Source: JAPXSY01 sp034003585
Lineage (GTDB): Bacteria; Verrucomicrobiota; Kiritimatiellia; RFP12; UBA1067
Assembly (NCBI GenBank): GCA_034003585.1
Contig: JAVEYH010000005.1
Location: 11,182 to 75,181 of the forward strand
Reading direction: 5' to 3'
Length of the DNA: 64,000 nt
Under the pieces are notes generated by a model. It made no database searches, had not been told where the DNA came from, and was given only the letters and a program-made list of their open reading frames with translations. Numbering within the stretch: the stretch's first letter is position 1; every line of letters begins with the position of its first letter. This document shows positions 27,150 to 35,048 of this stretch, one piece after another. A program made the translations under genes and the position numbers.

Positions 27150-28724
27150 TCAGAAGAAGAAGAACCGGCGTTTCTGTTTTTCGAGCTGGCGCTGCTGCAC
27201 CGGTTTGTCGGACTCCTGAAGCGTCGGCGCGGTCTGCTCCGAAACCGGCGCGGTCTCGATCGGCATGCCGGCGATGCGCGGGCTCATCAGAATCAGCACC
27301 TTGCTGTCCTCCTTGCGCGTGTTCTTCTCCGAGAAGAACCACGAGATGGCCGGCACGCTGCGCAGGAACGGTACCCCTTCCATGCTGGACTGCTCGACCA
27401 GGCTCTTCATGCCCGCCAGCACGATAGTCTGGCCGATCGGGCAGTTGACGGTGGTTTCGATACGGTTGCGCTTGAGGTCGTAATCATTGCCGACCGGCAC
27501 GGGATAGCTGAGCTCGAGGTTCACGTCCAAAGCCGCGGCCTTGGCGTTCATCAGCCCGCCCTTAACCTTCATGATCAGGCCGTAGTCCACATCCTCCAGC
27601 GACGTGGCGTCGCGTGTGGCGACCCGCACTTTCAGGGTGCCGCCGCTGTGGTAGGTGCGCCACTCGGGCGAGTCGTTCTTGAAGGTCATGTGCCCGGCGT
27701 TCTGGAACCGCCCCGGCCCGTTGCCCGCGAAGAACTTGAGCGCGCCCTGCAGCCCGCTGTTGATGGTGTAGTTGCCCGCCCATCCCGAAGAGCGCGTGCC
27801 CAGGTCGCCCTGGAAGCCCGCGGAGGTGGAGTCCAGCACCAGCAGGCCCGCCTTGGCCAGATTCACGCCGATCTGCTTCTCTTCCGCGTCCGTGACCCCC
27901 ACGAACACGGCCTCCATCTCGATCATGGTCGGCACGATCGCCAGATCCACCAAGGCCTGCACCGCCCCCTCGTTCGCGGGTTTGGCCGCGCCTTGTTTCT
28001 CTTCGGTCTTTTGTTTGAGCGTGATCCAGTTCTGCGCCTCGATGATCTGCAGGATGCGGTCTTTGTCGCGCTGGCTGTAAACCTGGCCGGACACGAAGAT
28101 GTTGTTGCCGGAAAAGGCCAGCTTCACGCTGCCCGGCACGGCGGATTCCGCGGGCGCCTCAGCGTCCAGCACCTTCACCCCGGCTTTCTCGAAGGCCGCC
28201 TTGAGCCCCAGCATCACCTCGGGCGCGGGCCGGAACGAGGCCAGATTGACCACCGAATCCTTGTACAGGGCCACCACCTTCTGCAGGTAGTTCCAGTGCT
28301 CGATGTTGCTGACCTCGCCTTTGATGAGCACGCGGCCGAGGTTGATCGCCACATCCACCTCCGGCACGGTGTCCAGATCCCGCTTGACCGCCGCGAGCAC
28401 GGCGTTGATGTTGTCGGTCACGGTCAGCGCGAAGATCGCCGAAACGTTCCCCTCGCCGGTCACCTGCAGGTCGGTCGTCCCGGCCCGCAGCCCCATGACG
28501 CGCAACTGCTGCTGCCCCTGCTGCTCCACCTTGGCCACCGACGGGTCGGCCATGCGGAACCCCACGATCGGGAAGGCGGTGTTGATGACCTCCATCTTGC
28601 CGACCGTCACCGTCACCGGTTCCGCATCCGCGGCCCGCGCCGGACCGGGTGTTGTCACCAGCGCGACCGCCGCGACCGCCCATACGGCCGCCATGATTCT
28701 CTTTCCGTTTCTGAGTGAGTTCAT
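27150..28724 (-). CDS. cpaC: Tad pilus outer-membrane secretin (CpaC/RcpA)
   Basis: 524 residues with a signal peptide ending near ARA-ADAEP. The N-terminal part carries the pilus-secretin domain (FRMADPSVAKVEQQGQQQ, LRVMGLRAGTTDLQV) and a BON-like segment (LGRVLIKGEVSNIEHWNYLQ). The C-terminal part is the secretin barrel domain, with IEMEAVFVGVTDAEEKQIGV, QTIVLAGMKSLVEQSSMEG and the signature VPFLRSVPAISWFFSEKNT, then VLILMSPRI. It forms the outer-membrane channel for the Flp pilus, which establishes a Gram-negative envelope. It ends in an unusual KRRFFFF tail. It begins 18 bases after cpaB. Confidence 0.93.
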   Translation of the reverse strand: MNSLRNGKRIMAAVWAVAAVALVTTPGPARAADAEPVTVTVGKMEVINTAFPIVGFRMADPSVAKVEQQGQQQLRVMGLRAGTTDLQVTGEGNVSAIFALTVTDNINAVLAAVKRDLDTVPEVDVAINLGRVLIKGEVSNIEHWNYLQKVVALYKDSVVNLASFRPAPEVMLGLKAAFEKAGVKVLDAEAPAESAVPGSVKLAFSGNNIFVSGQVYSQRDKDRILQIIEAQNWITLKQKTEEKQGAAKPANEGAVQALVDLAIVPTMIEMEAVFVGVTDAEEKQIGVNLAKAGLLVLDSTSAGFQGDLGTRSSGWAGNYTINSGLQGALKFFAGNGPGRFQNAGHMTFKNDSPEWRTYHSGGTLKVRVATRDATSLEDVDYGLIMKVKGGLMNAKAAALDVNLELSYPVPVGNDYDLKRNRIETTVNCPIGQTIVLAGMKSLVEQSSMEGVPFLRSVPAISWFFSEKNTRKEDSKVLILMSPRIAGMPIETAPVSEQTAPTLQESDKPVQQRQLEKQKRRFFFF

Positions 28725-28742
28725 GTTTTGCCTCCGTTCGGA

Positions 28743-29546
28743 TTACTGTCCCGCCGGTTTGACCGTTCCCGCGGCATCGATCTGCCCGGGGATGGTCGGC
28801 ATCTCAACGGGTTTCAGCCCTTTCAACAGGTTGTCAAACGTCTCCGCATCGACCATGCCGATATCCATCCGGTTGATGGCCGCCGCGTCGCCGGGGCGGC
28901 GCAGGGCGAGCGTCAGCTGCGCCTCGCGCTGCGCGGCCACCAGCACCTGGGCCTGCTGCGGCGGCAGCGCCAGAATCAGCTCGCCCGACGCCTCGTCGCC
29001 GCCGGCGCGGTCCGAGGCCACATCCAGGACCCGGACACGGGGGAAGAGGACCAGCGTGGCCTCTTTGGCCACCTCGGTGGGCGCGGCCGCGAGGTCCGCG
29101 GTGGCGACTTTGCTTTTGATCCGGAACGTGCCGATCACCGCCACCTCGTCGCCGGGCTGCACCAGGCGCGCGATGCCGCCGGGCGGCAGGGTCAGCGCCA
29201 CCGCCCATTCGCCCTCGCCCACGATATCGGCCATGCTGCGCGAAAGCCCCACGTCCGAGAGCAGCACGTAATCGCCCTGGGCGATCGAACGCAGCGCCTT
29301 CTGGCCCTTCACCATCTCCGAGCGCGACCAGAAGATCGCCTGCGCGGGCCGCGCCGAAACCGGGATCTTCTTCTCCATGATCGAGTCGGCGGTCAGCACG
29401 TCGCCCGCCGCGATGTCCCGCGCGACCGCAACCACCGAGGTCATCTTCTCCGCCGCCTGCTTGCGCGCCTGCAGCAGCCTTCCGACCGCCAGCACCGCCG
29501 CCAACCCCAACAGTACCGCCAGAATCAACGGAATGAAGTTTTTCAT
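28743..29546 (-). CDS. cpaB: Flp pilus assembly protein CpaB/RcpC
   Basis: 267 residues from the ATG at 29546; the open frame extends to 29900, but that part is the other frame of the upstream gene. One membrane helix at the N-terminus (FIPLILAVLLGLAAVLAVGR) is followed by a SAF domain (VVAVARDIAAGDVLTADSIM, KKIPVSARPA) and the CpaB C-terminal domain (LTLPPGGIARLVQPGDEVAV, VLVAAQREAQLTLALRRPGD). CpaB sits in the periplasm, stabilises the secretin and may help gate it. It is encoded 14 bases after the small exported protein and 18 bases before the secretin. Confidence 0.92.
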   Translation of the reverse strand: MKNFIPLILAVLLGLAAVLAVGRLLQARKQAAEKMTSVVAVARDIAAGDVLTADSIMEKKIPVSARPAQAIFWSRSEMVKGQKALRSIAQGDYVLLSDVGLSRSMADIVGEGEWAVALTLPPGGIARLVQPGDEVAVIGTFRIKSKVATADLAAAPTEVAKEATLVLFPRVRVLDVASDRAGGDEASGELILALPPQQAQVLVAAQREAQLTLALRRPGDAAAINRMDIGMVDAETFDNLLKGLKPVEMPTIPGQIDAAGTVKPAGQ

Positions 29547-29560
29547 CCGACCGTTTCCTT

Positions 29561-29929
29561 TCACGGGCCTTGCCGCGCGTCCTCGCCCCAGGCGAAACCG
29601 CAGGCGCCCACTCCTTTTTCCCACACCATGACCAAAAGACGCATCCGCTTCCGGCTGCACAGCAACAGATGCGACCGGCCCGCCACAATCCGCTTCTCGA
29701 CTTTCCACCCGCCGCCCGCCAACGCCTGCCGGAACTCCCGGCTGGCGTTTTCGAGCGTGCCGCTCAGCTCGCCCTCCTGCCGCCACGTCTGGCCGTCCGG
29801 ATCCTCGCGCAGAACCGTGGCCAGCGGCGGGAGCGGCGGCGCCGGCAACACCGCCGGCGGCGCGCCGGCCGCCGCCAGCGCCAGCCCGAACGCCGCGCAC
29901 GCGAGACTACTCGTAGGGCCACGCCTCAT
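29561..29929 (-). CDS. Small exported protein of the Tad operon, unknown function
   Basis: 122 residues from the ATG at 29929; it overlaps the end of the TadE-like gene by 23 bases. The signal peptide (SSLACAAFGLALAAAG) is followed by a proline-rich stretch (PPAVLPAPPLPPL) and a compact domain (WRQEGELSGTLENASREFRQ, WKVEKRIVAGRSHLLLCSRK, LLVMVWEKG). I do not recognise the family. Position between a pseudopilin and CpaB suggests a periplasmic pilus accessory factor. The domain's alternating strands with one helix resemble small envelope lipoprotein domains, but there is no lipobox. Confidence that it is a real gene comes from operon packing and signal peptide. Confidence 0.65.
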   Translation of the reverse strand: MRRGPTSSLACAAFGLALAAAGAPPAVLPAPPLPPLATVLREDPDGQTWRQEGELSGTLENASREFRQALAGGGWKVEKRIVAGRSHLLLCSRKRMRLLVMVWEKGVGACGFAWGEDARQGP

Positions 29930-30503
29930 TGCTGATCGCCTCCCATTGCCCGGCGACTTCCGCGGACTTCGCGACACCGTACCGGTTCCGGATATAGTCC
30001 GGCTTCGCCTCCTCGCGCGTCCGCATCACCACCACGTGGCGCTGATCCTCCTTATCCCGCCCGAACAGGTTGTTGGCCTGCTCCAACGGCACGCCGCTGC
30101 CGTAAAAAACCTGGCCCGCGTTGAACATCGAGCGCACCCACGCCGGCATCCGCATTTGCAGCCGGACCTGGCCGCTGGCCGCATGACTCCAATCAAACGT
30201 CTCATCAATCCGCGCGTCGCTCGAGCTTGGCCGGTGGTATTGGCTCAACGCGCCGTTCGCCTCGGTGAAAAAATGCCGGTGGACCGTGCCCGCATCGGTC
30301 TTCTCCCTGTCCGGATAGCGCAACCCGTGGTTCCATGCCACAAACCGGTCGGCGATCACCAGTTGCTGCCGGGTGACCAGCAGATCGCCGACCCACATCA
30401 CCCCGCCCAGGAAAATCAGGAACAACGGAATGGCCAGCACCGTCTCCATGAGGACCGCGCCCCTCCGTTTTTCCGCGTCTCGCTGTAGGATTCCGCCGGA
30501 CAT
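29907..30503 (-). CDS. tadE: TadE-like minor pseudopilin
   Basis: 198 residues from the ATG at 30503, which has GGAGGCGAGGAG upstream; an alternative start at 30572 has none. Residues about 14-45 are the TadE signature: RRGAVLMETV followed by LAIPLFLIFLGGVMWVGDLL. Cleavage after Gly would leave AVLME with Glu at position +5, as in type IV pilin-like proteins processed by a prepilin peptidase. The ~150-residue remainder is periplasmic with no recognised fold. TadE pseudopilins are needed for Flp pilus assembly. It is the first gene of the Tad run, so the promoter should lie in the divergent region 30504-30859. Confidence 0.85.
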   Translation of the reverse strand: MSGGILQRDAEKRRGAVLMETVLAIPLFLIFLGGVMWVGDLLVTRQQLVIADRFVAWNHGLRYPDREKTDAGTVHRHFFTEANGALSQYHRPSSSDARIDETFDWSHAASGQVRLQMRMPAWVRSMFNAGQVFYGSGVPLEQANNLFGRDKEDQRHVVVMRTREEAKPDYIRNRYGVAKSAEVAGQWEAISNEAWPYE

Positions 30504-30859
30504 CCGCTCCTCGCCTCCCCGATCGACCCAAAACGGCGCAACGCTTTTGCTCACCATCGTGGACATAAGCATACCGGGAGGCCCCTTTCCAAAACAAGAA
30601 TAAAATGAACTCTTTCCTTTTTACCACTCCGGACCGCATCCCGGTTGCCTTGCCTTTCGGCAACGAGCCGGCGCGCTGGCGGGGAGAGAAGCGGGGTCAG
30701 GGAAACGGGAAGCCTCCTTTCCAAAGGGAAACCGCTTGTTTCGTCCCGGGCAAAGCATTATAGTCCGCATTGGTTTGAGGATAAACGAACGTCTCCCGCG
30801 AAGCCCGGCGCATCGTGCGGACGGGGTGGCGGGTGACGTAAACAGAATAGGAGATACGC
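30504..30859. promoter_or_regulatory. Divergent intergenic region between the tad operon and a DUF481 gene
   Basis: 356 bases with no convincing gene. For the plus strand there is a very good promoter: -35 TTGTTT (30736-30741), 17-base spacer, -10 TATAGT (30759-30764), about 95 bases ahead of the DUF481 start, which implies a long leader. For the minus strand, an AT-rich patch at about 30590-30625 is the likely tad promoter location, but no good hexamer pair was found. A small Flp pilin gene was looked for here and not found. Confidence 0.55.
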
Positions 30860-31876
30860 ATGAGAATCGGGGCATGGGCATGGGCGGTTGCCGCCACTAT
30901 CGGGTTTTCGGTCTCGCTTTCCGGCGATGAGGTGCTGTTCAAGTCGGGCGACCGCCTGACGGGCAAGGTCGAGAAAGTGGCGGGCGGGAAAATGACCTTC
31001 GCCTCCAACGTGGCGGGGACGCTCACCCTGAATATGGCGGACATCAAGACCTTCGCGACCGATGAGCCGATCGAACTCGCCCTGGCGGACGGTTCGCTGC
31101 AGAAGCAGAAGGTGGCCGCTTCCGACGAGGGGTATGTGACGGTTGCCGGCACGGCGCAGCCCGCATCGCTGCCGATCGCCAACATCGCCAAGATCAACCC
31201 CGACAAGCCCCGGTGGACGGGTGTGGTGGGCGTCGGCGCCACCTTTGTCCGCGGCAACACCAAAAGCGATACCGCCAGTGTGAATGTCGAGGCCGCGCGC
31301 CGCACCGAAAACGACCGCACGTCGTTCGGCGCCGGGTACTATTTCGCCAAGCAACGCGATAACGCCACCCGCGACGACAGCACGATCGCGGACAACTGGT
31401 TCCTCAAGGGCCAGTACGACTACTTCTTCTCGCAGAAGTTCTACGGGTACGGCAACCTGCGGTACGAGAAGGACCGCATCGCCAACCTGGACGCGCGGAT
31501 CACGCCGGGCCTCGGTGTCGGTTACCAGTGGATCGAGCGGGCGGACCTCAATTTCTCGACCGAGGCCGGCGCCAACTGGGTCTATGAAAAATACACCGAT
31601 CCGAGCGAAACCCGCACCTATATGGCCGGCCGCCTGGCCTACCATTTGGACAAAACCTTCAATGAGCATGTGAAGGGGTTCCATAATCTCGAATACATCC
31701 CCAGCTTCGAGCGGGCCGACACCTTCCTGGTCAACGCCGATGTGGGGTTGCGCGCCGCCGTCACCGCACGGATGGCGATCGAGGCCAAGACGCAACTGGC
31801 GTATAACGCCCAGCCTTCCGAAGGACGCGACAAAAAAGACCTGCGCCACATCCTCGGCGTGGCCTGGACCTTCTGA
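30860..31876 (+). CDS. DUF481 outer-membrane beta-barrel protein (YdiY-like)
   Basis: 338 residues with a signal peptide (MRIGAWAWAVAATIGFSVSL, cleavage near LSG-DEV). Residues about 22-110 form a small beta domain (VLFKSGDRLTGKVEKVAGGK) often found ahead of DUF481. Residues about 115-338 are the DUF481 barrel: GNTKSDTASVNVEAARRTEN, FLKGQYDYFFSQKFYGYGNL, and the C-terminal strand ILGVAWTF ending in Phe, the classic outer-membrane insertion signal. The family includes putative salt-induced outer-membrane proteins of unknown role. It is transcribed from its own promoter at 30736-30764. GGAG precedes the ATG. Confidence 0.88.
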   Translation: MRIGAWAWAVAATIGFSVSLSGDEVLFKSGDRLTGKVEKVAGGKMTFASNVAGTLTLNMADIKTFATDEPIELALADGSLQKQKVAASDEGYVTVAGTAQPASLPIANIAKINPDKPRWTGVVGVGATFVRGNTKSDTASVNVEAARRTENDRTSFGAGYYFAKQRDNATRDDSTIADNWFLKGQYDYFFSQKFYGYGNLRYEKDRIANLDARITPGLGVGYQWIERADLNFSTEAGANWVYEKYTDPSETRTYMAGRLAYHLDKTFNEHVKGFHNLEYIPSFERADTFLVNADVGLRAAVTARMAIEAKTQLAYNAQPSEGRDKKDLRHILGVAWTF

Positions 31877-31890
31877 TTCGAACAGAGACC

Positions 31891-31923
31891 GGCCCCGCGC
31901 CGCGCGTTTGGCGCGCCGGGGCC
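31891..31923 (+). terminator. GC-rich hairpin after the DUF481 gene
   Basis: GGCCCCG (31891-31897) pairs with CGGGGCC (31917-31923) and GCGCC/GGCGC extends it inside. It lies 14 bases past the stop codon. There is no U-tract, so it is a weak terminator or an mRNA 3'-end stabiliser. Confidence 0.35.
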
Positions 31924-31942
31924 GCGCGGAGTGGGGAAACGC

Positions 31943-33052
31943 ATGGAACTGTCGCTGCTGATGAAGGCGTTCGATGTGTCCGGACGGCTGGTGACCATCA
32001 ATCCCACCGGCAACGGCAACGTCAACGACACCTTTCTGGCCATCTTCCGCAACACCTTTGCCGAAGAGCAGGTGATCCTGCAGCGCGTCAACCCGGCGGT
32101 CTTCCCCGAACCGCAGATCATCATGCGCAACCTCCACCGCCTGACGGCGCACGCGCATCCGAAGCTGGAGAAGGAGGGGGATACGGCCGACCGCGTGTGG
32201 CAGATGCCGCGCATCGTCAAAACGCGCGACGGGCAGGACTATTATGAGGATGACACGGGCGGAATCTGGCGCGTGATCACCAAGGTCGCCTCCGCCACGG
32301 CCTTTGACGAGGCCCAGAACGCGGAGCACGCCGCCGAGTGCGGCGCGGTGCTGGGCCACTTCCACGGGCTGGTCTCGGATCTCGATCCGCAGACCATGAC
32401 CGACCCTTTGCCGGGGTTTCACATCACGCCCGGCTATCTGGCCAAATACGACGCGGTGCTGGCGTCCGAACCGCTGGCGGAAAAACGCCTCGGCGCCTCC
32501 ATGGAGGCGCGGCGCATGGCGATGTTCATCGAGGAGCGGCGGGGGTTCGCCGTGACGCTCCAACGCGCGCTGGAGGCGGGCGAGCTCACCCTGCGCATCA
32601 TGCACGGCGACCCCAAGGTCAACAACATCATGATCGATGACTTCACCGGCAAGGGCACGGCCATGATCGATCTCGACACCGTGGGCCCCGGCCTGATCCA
32701 TTACGATTTCGGCGACGCCCTGCGCTCGATCTGCAACCATGCCGGCGAGGAGGAGCAGAATCTGAGCAAGGTGGTCTTCGATCTCGACCTGTGCGAGGCC
32801 TTCTGCAAAGGCTACATGGCGCATGCCGGAGGGTTCCTGACCGACGCGGACCGCCATTACCTCTACGACGCGATCCGGCTGATCACCTTCGAGCTCGGCC
32901 TGCGCTTCTTCCAGGATTATCTCGCGGGCAGCGTCTACTTCAAGATCCGCCACCCGGAACAGAACCTCAACCGCGCCCGCGTCCAGTTCCGCCTCTGCGA
33001 ATCGATCGAGGCGCGCGAACGCCCGATCCGCAGCCTGCTGGCCGCGTTGTGA
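31943..33052 (+). CDS. APH-fold small-molecule kinase (N-acetylhexosamine kinase-like)
   Basis: 369 residues from the ATG at 31943; a GTG at 31931 in frame is the alternative. The N-lobe reads ITINPTGNGNVNDTFLAIF then VILQRVNPAVF, giving the nucleotide loop and the Lys-equivalent region. The catalytic motif is LRIMHGDPKVNNIMID (H-G-D...N) and the metal-binding Asp lies in MIDLDTVGPGLIHYDFGD. This is the aminoglycoside-phosphotransferase-like kinase fold. The overall pattern, including the HYDFGDALR stretch, resembles NahK-type N-acetylhexosamine 1-kinases and hydroxylysine or homoserine kinase relatives. The likely role is anomeric phosphorylation of a salvaged amino sugar, but the substrate is inferred. 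Its 3' end faces purE. Confidence 0.8.
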   Translation: MELSLLMKAFDVSGRLVTINPTGNGNVNDTFLAIFRNTFAEEQVILQRVNPAVFPEPQIIMRNLHRLTAHAHPKLEKEGDTADRVWQMPRIVKTRDGQDYYEDDTGGIWRVITKVASATAFDEAQNAEHAAECGAVLGHFHGLVSDLDPQTMTDPLPGFHITPGYLAKYDAVLASEPLAEKRLGASMEARRMAMFIEERRGFAVTLQRALEAGELTLRIMHGDPKVNNIMIDDFTGKGTAMIDLDTVGPGLIHYDFGDALRSICNHAGEEEQNLSKVVFDLDLCEAFCKGYMAHAGGFLTDADRHYLYDAIRLITFELGLRFFQDYLAGSVYFKIRHPEQNLNRARVQFRLCESIEARERPIRSLLAAL

Positions 33053-33088
33053 GGGGTGCGCCGCCGACAGGGCGGGAACCCCTCCGTG

Positions 33089-33589
33089 TCACAGCGCCGC
33101 GTTGACCTTGGCGTCGCCATCCAAAACCTTCTTCTTCAGCTCCTCTTTGTAGGCGCGGAATTTCGCGCGGAGCTCCGGGTCGGCGGTACCGAGGATCTGC
33201 ACGGCCAGCAGGGCGGCGTTGACCGGCCCCGCGCTGCCGAGCGTCACGGTGGCCACCGGGATCCCCGCAGGCATCTGGAGCGTGGCGTAAAGCGCGTCCA
33301 GCCCGTTCAGCGCGCCGCCGGGAACCGGGATGCCGACCACCGGCAGGACCGTGTGCGCCGCCAGCACGCCGCCGAGGTGGGCCGCGCCGCCCGCCGCCGC
33401 GAGAAGGACCTTCAGCCCGCGCGCCTCCGCGCTGCCCGCGTACTCGGACGCGAGGTCCGGCGTGCGGTGCGCGGAAATCACGCGCGCCTCGAAGGCGACG
33501 CCGAAGGCTTTCAGGGTTTCCGCGGCCTTCTGCACGAGAGGCCAGTCTGAATCGCTTCCCATCACGATTCCGACGAGAGGGGTGGACAT
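33089..33589 (-). CDS. purE: N5-carboxyaminoimidazole ribonucleotide mutase PurE
   Basis: 166 residues, the usual size for class I PurE. Motifs: GIVMGSDSDWP at the N-terminus, VISAHRTPD with the catalytic His, AAAGGAAHLGGVLAAHT and PVPGGALNGLDALYATLQMP. It moves the carboxylate on N5-CAIR to give CAIR in purine synthesis. It starts 31 bases after purD and forms a purD-purE operon. It is not the related LarB, which is longer, although larC lies nearby. Confidence 0.96.
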   Translation of the reverse strand: MSTPLVGIVMGSDSDWPLVQKAAETLKAFGVAFEARVISAHRTPDLASEYAGSAEARGLKVLLAAAGGAAHLGGVLAAHTVLPVVGIPVPGGALNGLDALYATLQMPAGIPVATVTLGSAGPVNAALLAVQILGTADPELRAKFRAYKEELKKKVLDGDAKVNAAL

Positions 33590-33620
33590 TGGGGGCTCCT
33601 TGCGGGTTCGGGGTTACACG

Positions 33621-34910
33621 TTACGGGGTACAGGTTGCGGACCGGTTGAACGCCCGGTGGGCGATATCCGTGCGGGAATGCGCGCCTTCGAAATGGATTT
33701 TGGCGACGGCCCCGTACGCCTTGCCCACGGCGGCGCGCAAATCGGCGCCCAGCGCGGTGACGGCCAGCACGCGGCCGCCCGCCGTGACGACCCGGCCGTC
33801 CCGCAAGGCCGTGCCGGCATGAAAGAGCAGCACGTCATCCAGCGCGGCGGCTTGGTCCAAGCCCGACAGGGGGAGCCCCTTGCGGTACTCGCCGGGGTAC
33901 CCGCCTGAAGCCAGGATCACCGTGGCGGCGGCTTCGGGCCGGACCGTCAGCAGCGAATCGTTCAGGGTGCCGTCGATGCAGGCCTCCAGCGCCGGGATCA
34001 GGTCGCCGCCGAGGCGCGGCAGCACCGCCTGGGTCTCCGGGTCGCCGAACCGCGCGTTGAACTCCAGCACACGGATGCCCTGGGGGCCGATCATCAGGCC
34101 CGCGTACAGCACGCCTTGATAGATAATGCCGCGCCGTTTCAATTCGCGCACCACCGGCAGGATCACCGTGTCGCGGATCACCGGCAACAGGTCCGGGGTC
34201 ACCACCGGCGCGGGCGAGTACGCGCCCATGCCGCCCGTGTTCGGTCCCCGGTCGCCGTCAAACACCCTTTTGTGGTCCTGCGAGGAGGGCAGCAGCACCG
34301 CGTGTTCCCCGTCGACCAGCGCCAGGATCGAGGCCTCCTCCCCTTCGAGAAACTCCTCGATCAGCACCTCGGCGCCGGCTTTGCCGAACGCGGCGGCGTC
34401 CAGCATCGAGCCGATGGCCGTCTCGGCCTCCTGGCGCGTCTGCGCGATGATCACTCCTTTGCCCGCTGCGAGCCCGTCCGCCTTGATCACCACCGGCAGC
34501 GCGAAGCCGTCCAGCGCGGCCCGCGCCTCCGCGCTGGACCGGAACGACGCGGAGCGGGCCGTGGGGACGCCCGCCGCGCGCATCACCTCTTTCGCGAAAA
34601 CCTTGCTCCCCTCCATGCGGGCCGCGGCCCGGCAGGGGCCGAAGACGCGCAGCCCCTCGGCTTCCAGCGCATCGGTGATGCCGAGACAGAGCGCGATCTC
34701 CGGGCCCACGACCGTGAGGTCCGGACGGTGCTCCCGGGCCCAGGCCGTCAGCCCGTCCAGATCTTCCGCGGCCAGCGGCAGGTTGGTGCAGAACGGAGCG
34801 GTTCCGGCATTGCCGGGCGCGCAAAACAGCGTGGGGCGGCAGGAGTCTTGGGCCAGCCGCCAAGCAAGGGCGTGCTCCCGTCCGCCGCCGCCGATCACAA
34901 GAATGTTCAT
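33621..34910 (-). CDS. purD: Phosphoribosylamine-glycine ligase PurD
   Basis: 429 residues, typical length. The N domain starts MNILVIGGGGREHALAWRLA. The ATP-grasp domain shows KVFAKEVMRAAGVPTA, VVIKADGLAAGKGVIIA, EEFLEGEEASILALVDG, GPNTGGMGAYSPAP, and the metal-binding EFNARFGDPETQAVLPRL. It joins glycine to phosphoribosylamine, the second step of purine synthesis. It is the first gene of purD-purE, with a good sigma70-type promoter just upstream at 34918-34947. The C-terminus ends in a short extension (SRTDIAHRAFNRSATCTP) that resembles the normal end of the family. Confidence 0.97.
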   Translation of the reverse strand: MNILVIGGGGREHALAWRLAQDSCRPTLFCAPGNAGTAPFCTNLPLAAEDLDGLTAWAREHRPDLTVVGPEIALCLGITDALEAEGLRVFGPCRAAARMEGSKVFAKEVMRAAGVPTARSASFRSSAEARAALDGFALPVVIKADGLAAGKGVIIAQTRQEAETAIGSMLDAAAFGKAGAEVLIEEFLEGEEASILALVDGEHAVLLPSSQDHKRVFDGDRGPNTGGMGAYSPAPVVTPDLLPVIRDTVILPVVRELKRRGIIYQGVLYAGLMIGPQGIRVLEFNARFGDPETQAVLPRLGGDLIPALEACIDGTLNDSLLTVRPEAAATVILASGGYPGEYRKGLPLSGLDQAAALDDVLLFHAGTALRDGRVVTAGGRVLAVTALGADLRAAVGKAYGAVAKIHFEGAHSRTDIAHRAFNRSATCTP

Positions 34911-34917
34911 GCGCGAT

Positions 34918-34947
34918 AAGATACGGGAAGCCCCCCGCGGGGTTCAA
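34918..34947 (-). promoter_or_regulatory. Predicted purD promoter
   Basis: On the minus strand: -35 TTGAAC (complement of 34942-34947), 18-base spacer, -10 TATCTT (complement of 34918-34923), only seven bases from the purD ATG, so the transcript would be nearly leaderless. Confidence 0.45.
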
Positions 34948-35048
34948 GGAGATTCGACCGTGGACTAACCCCGTTTTTCAGCCTGAAGCGCGTTTCCCGC
35001 TTGCGCGTCGAACGTTGCGTGCCGAGCGTCGATGCCGACCCCGAGCAT

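Noticed and set aside
30758..32953. Minus-strand open frame of 731 codons
   Set aside because: Antisense to the DUF481 and kinase genes, both of which have family motifs and signal or catalytic residues.
33089..33589. LarB, given the nearby larC
   Set aside because: The protein is 166 residues with the MGSDSDWP and SAHRTP motifs of true PurE and follows purD. LarB is longer and lacks this context.
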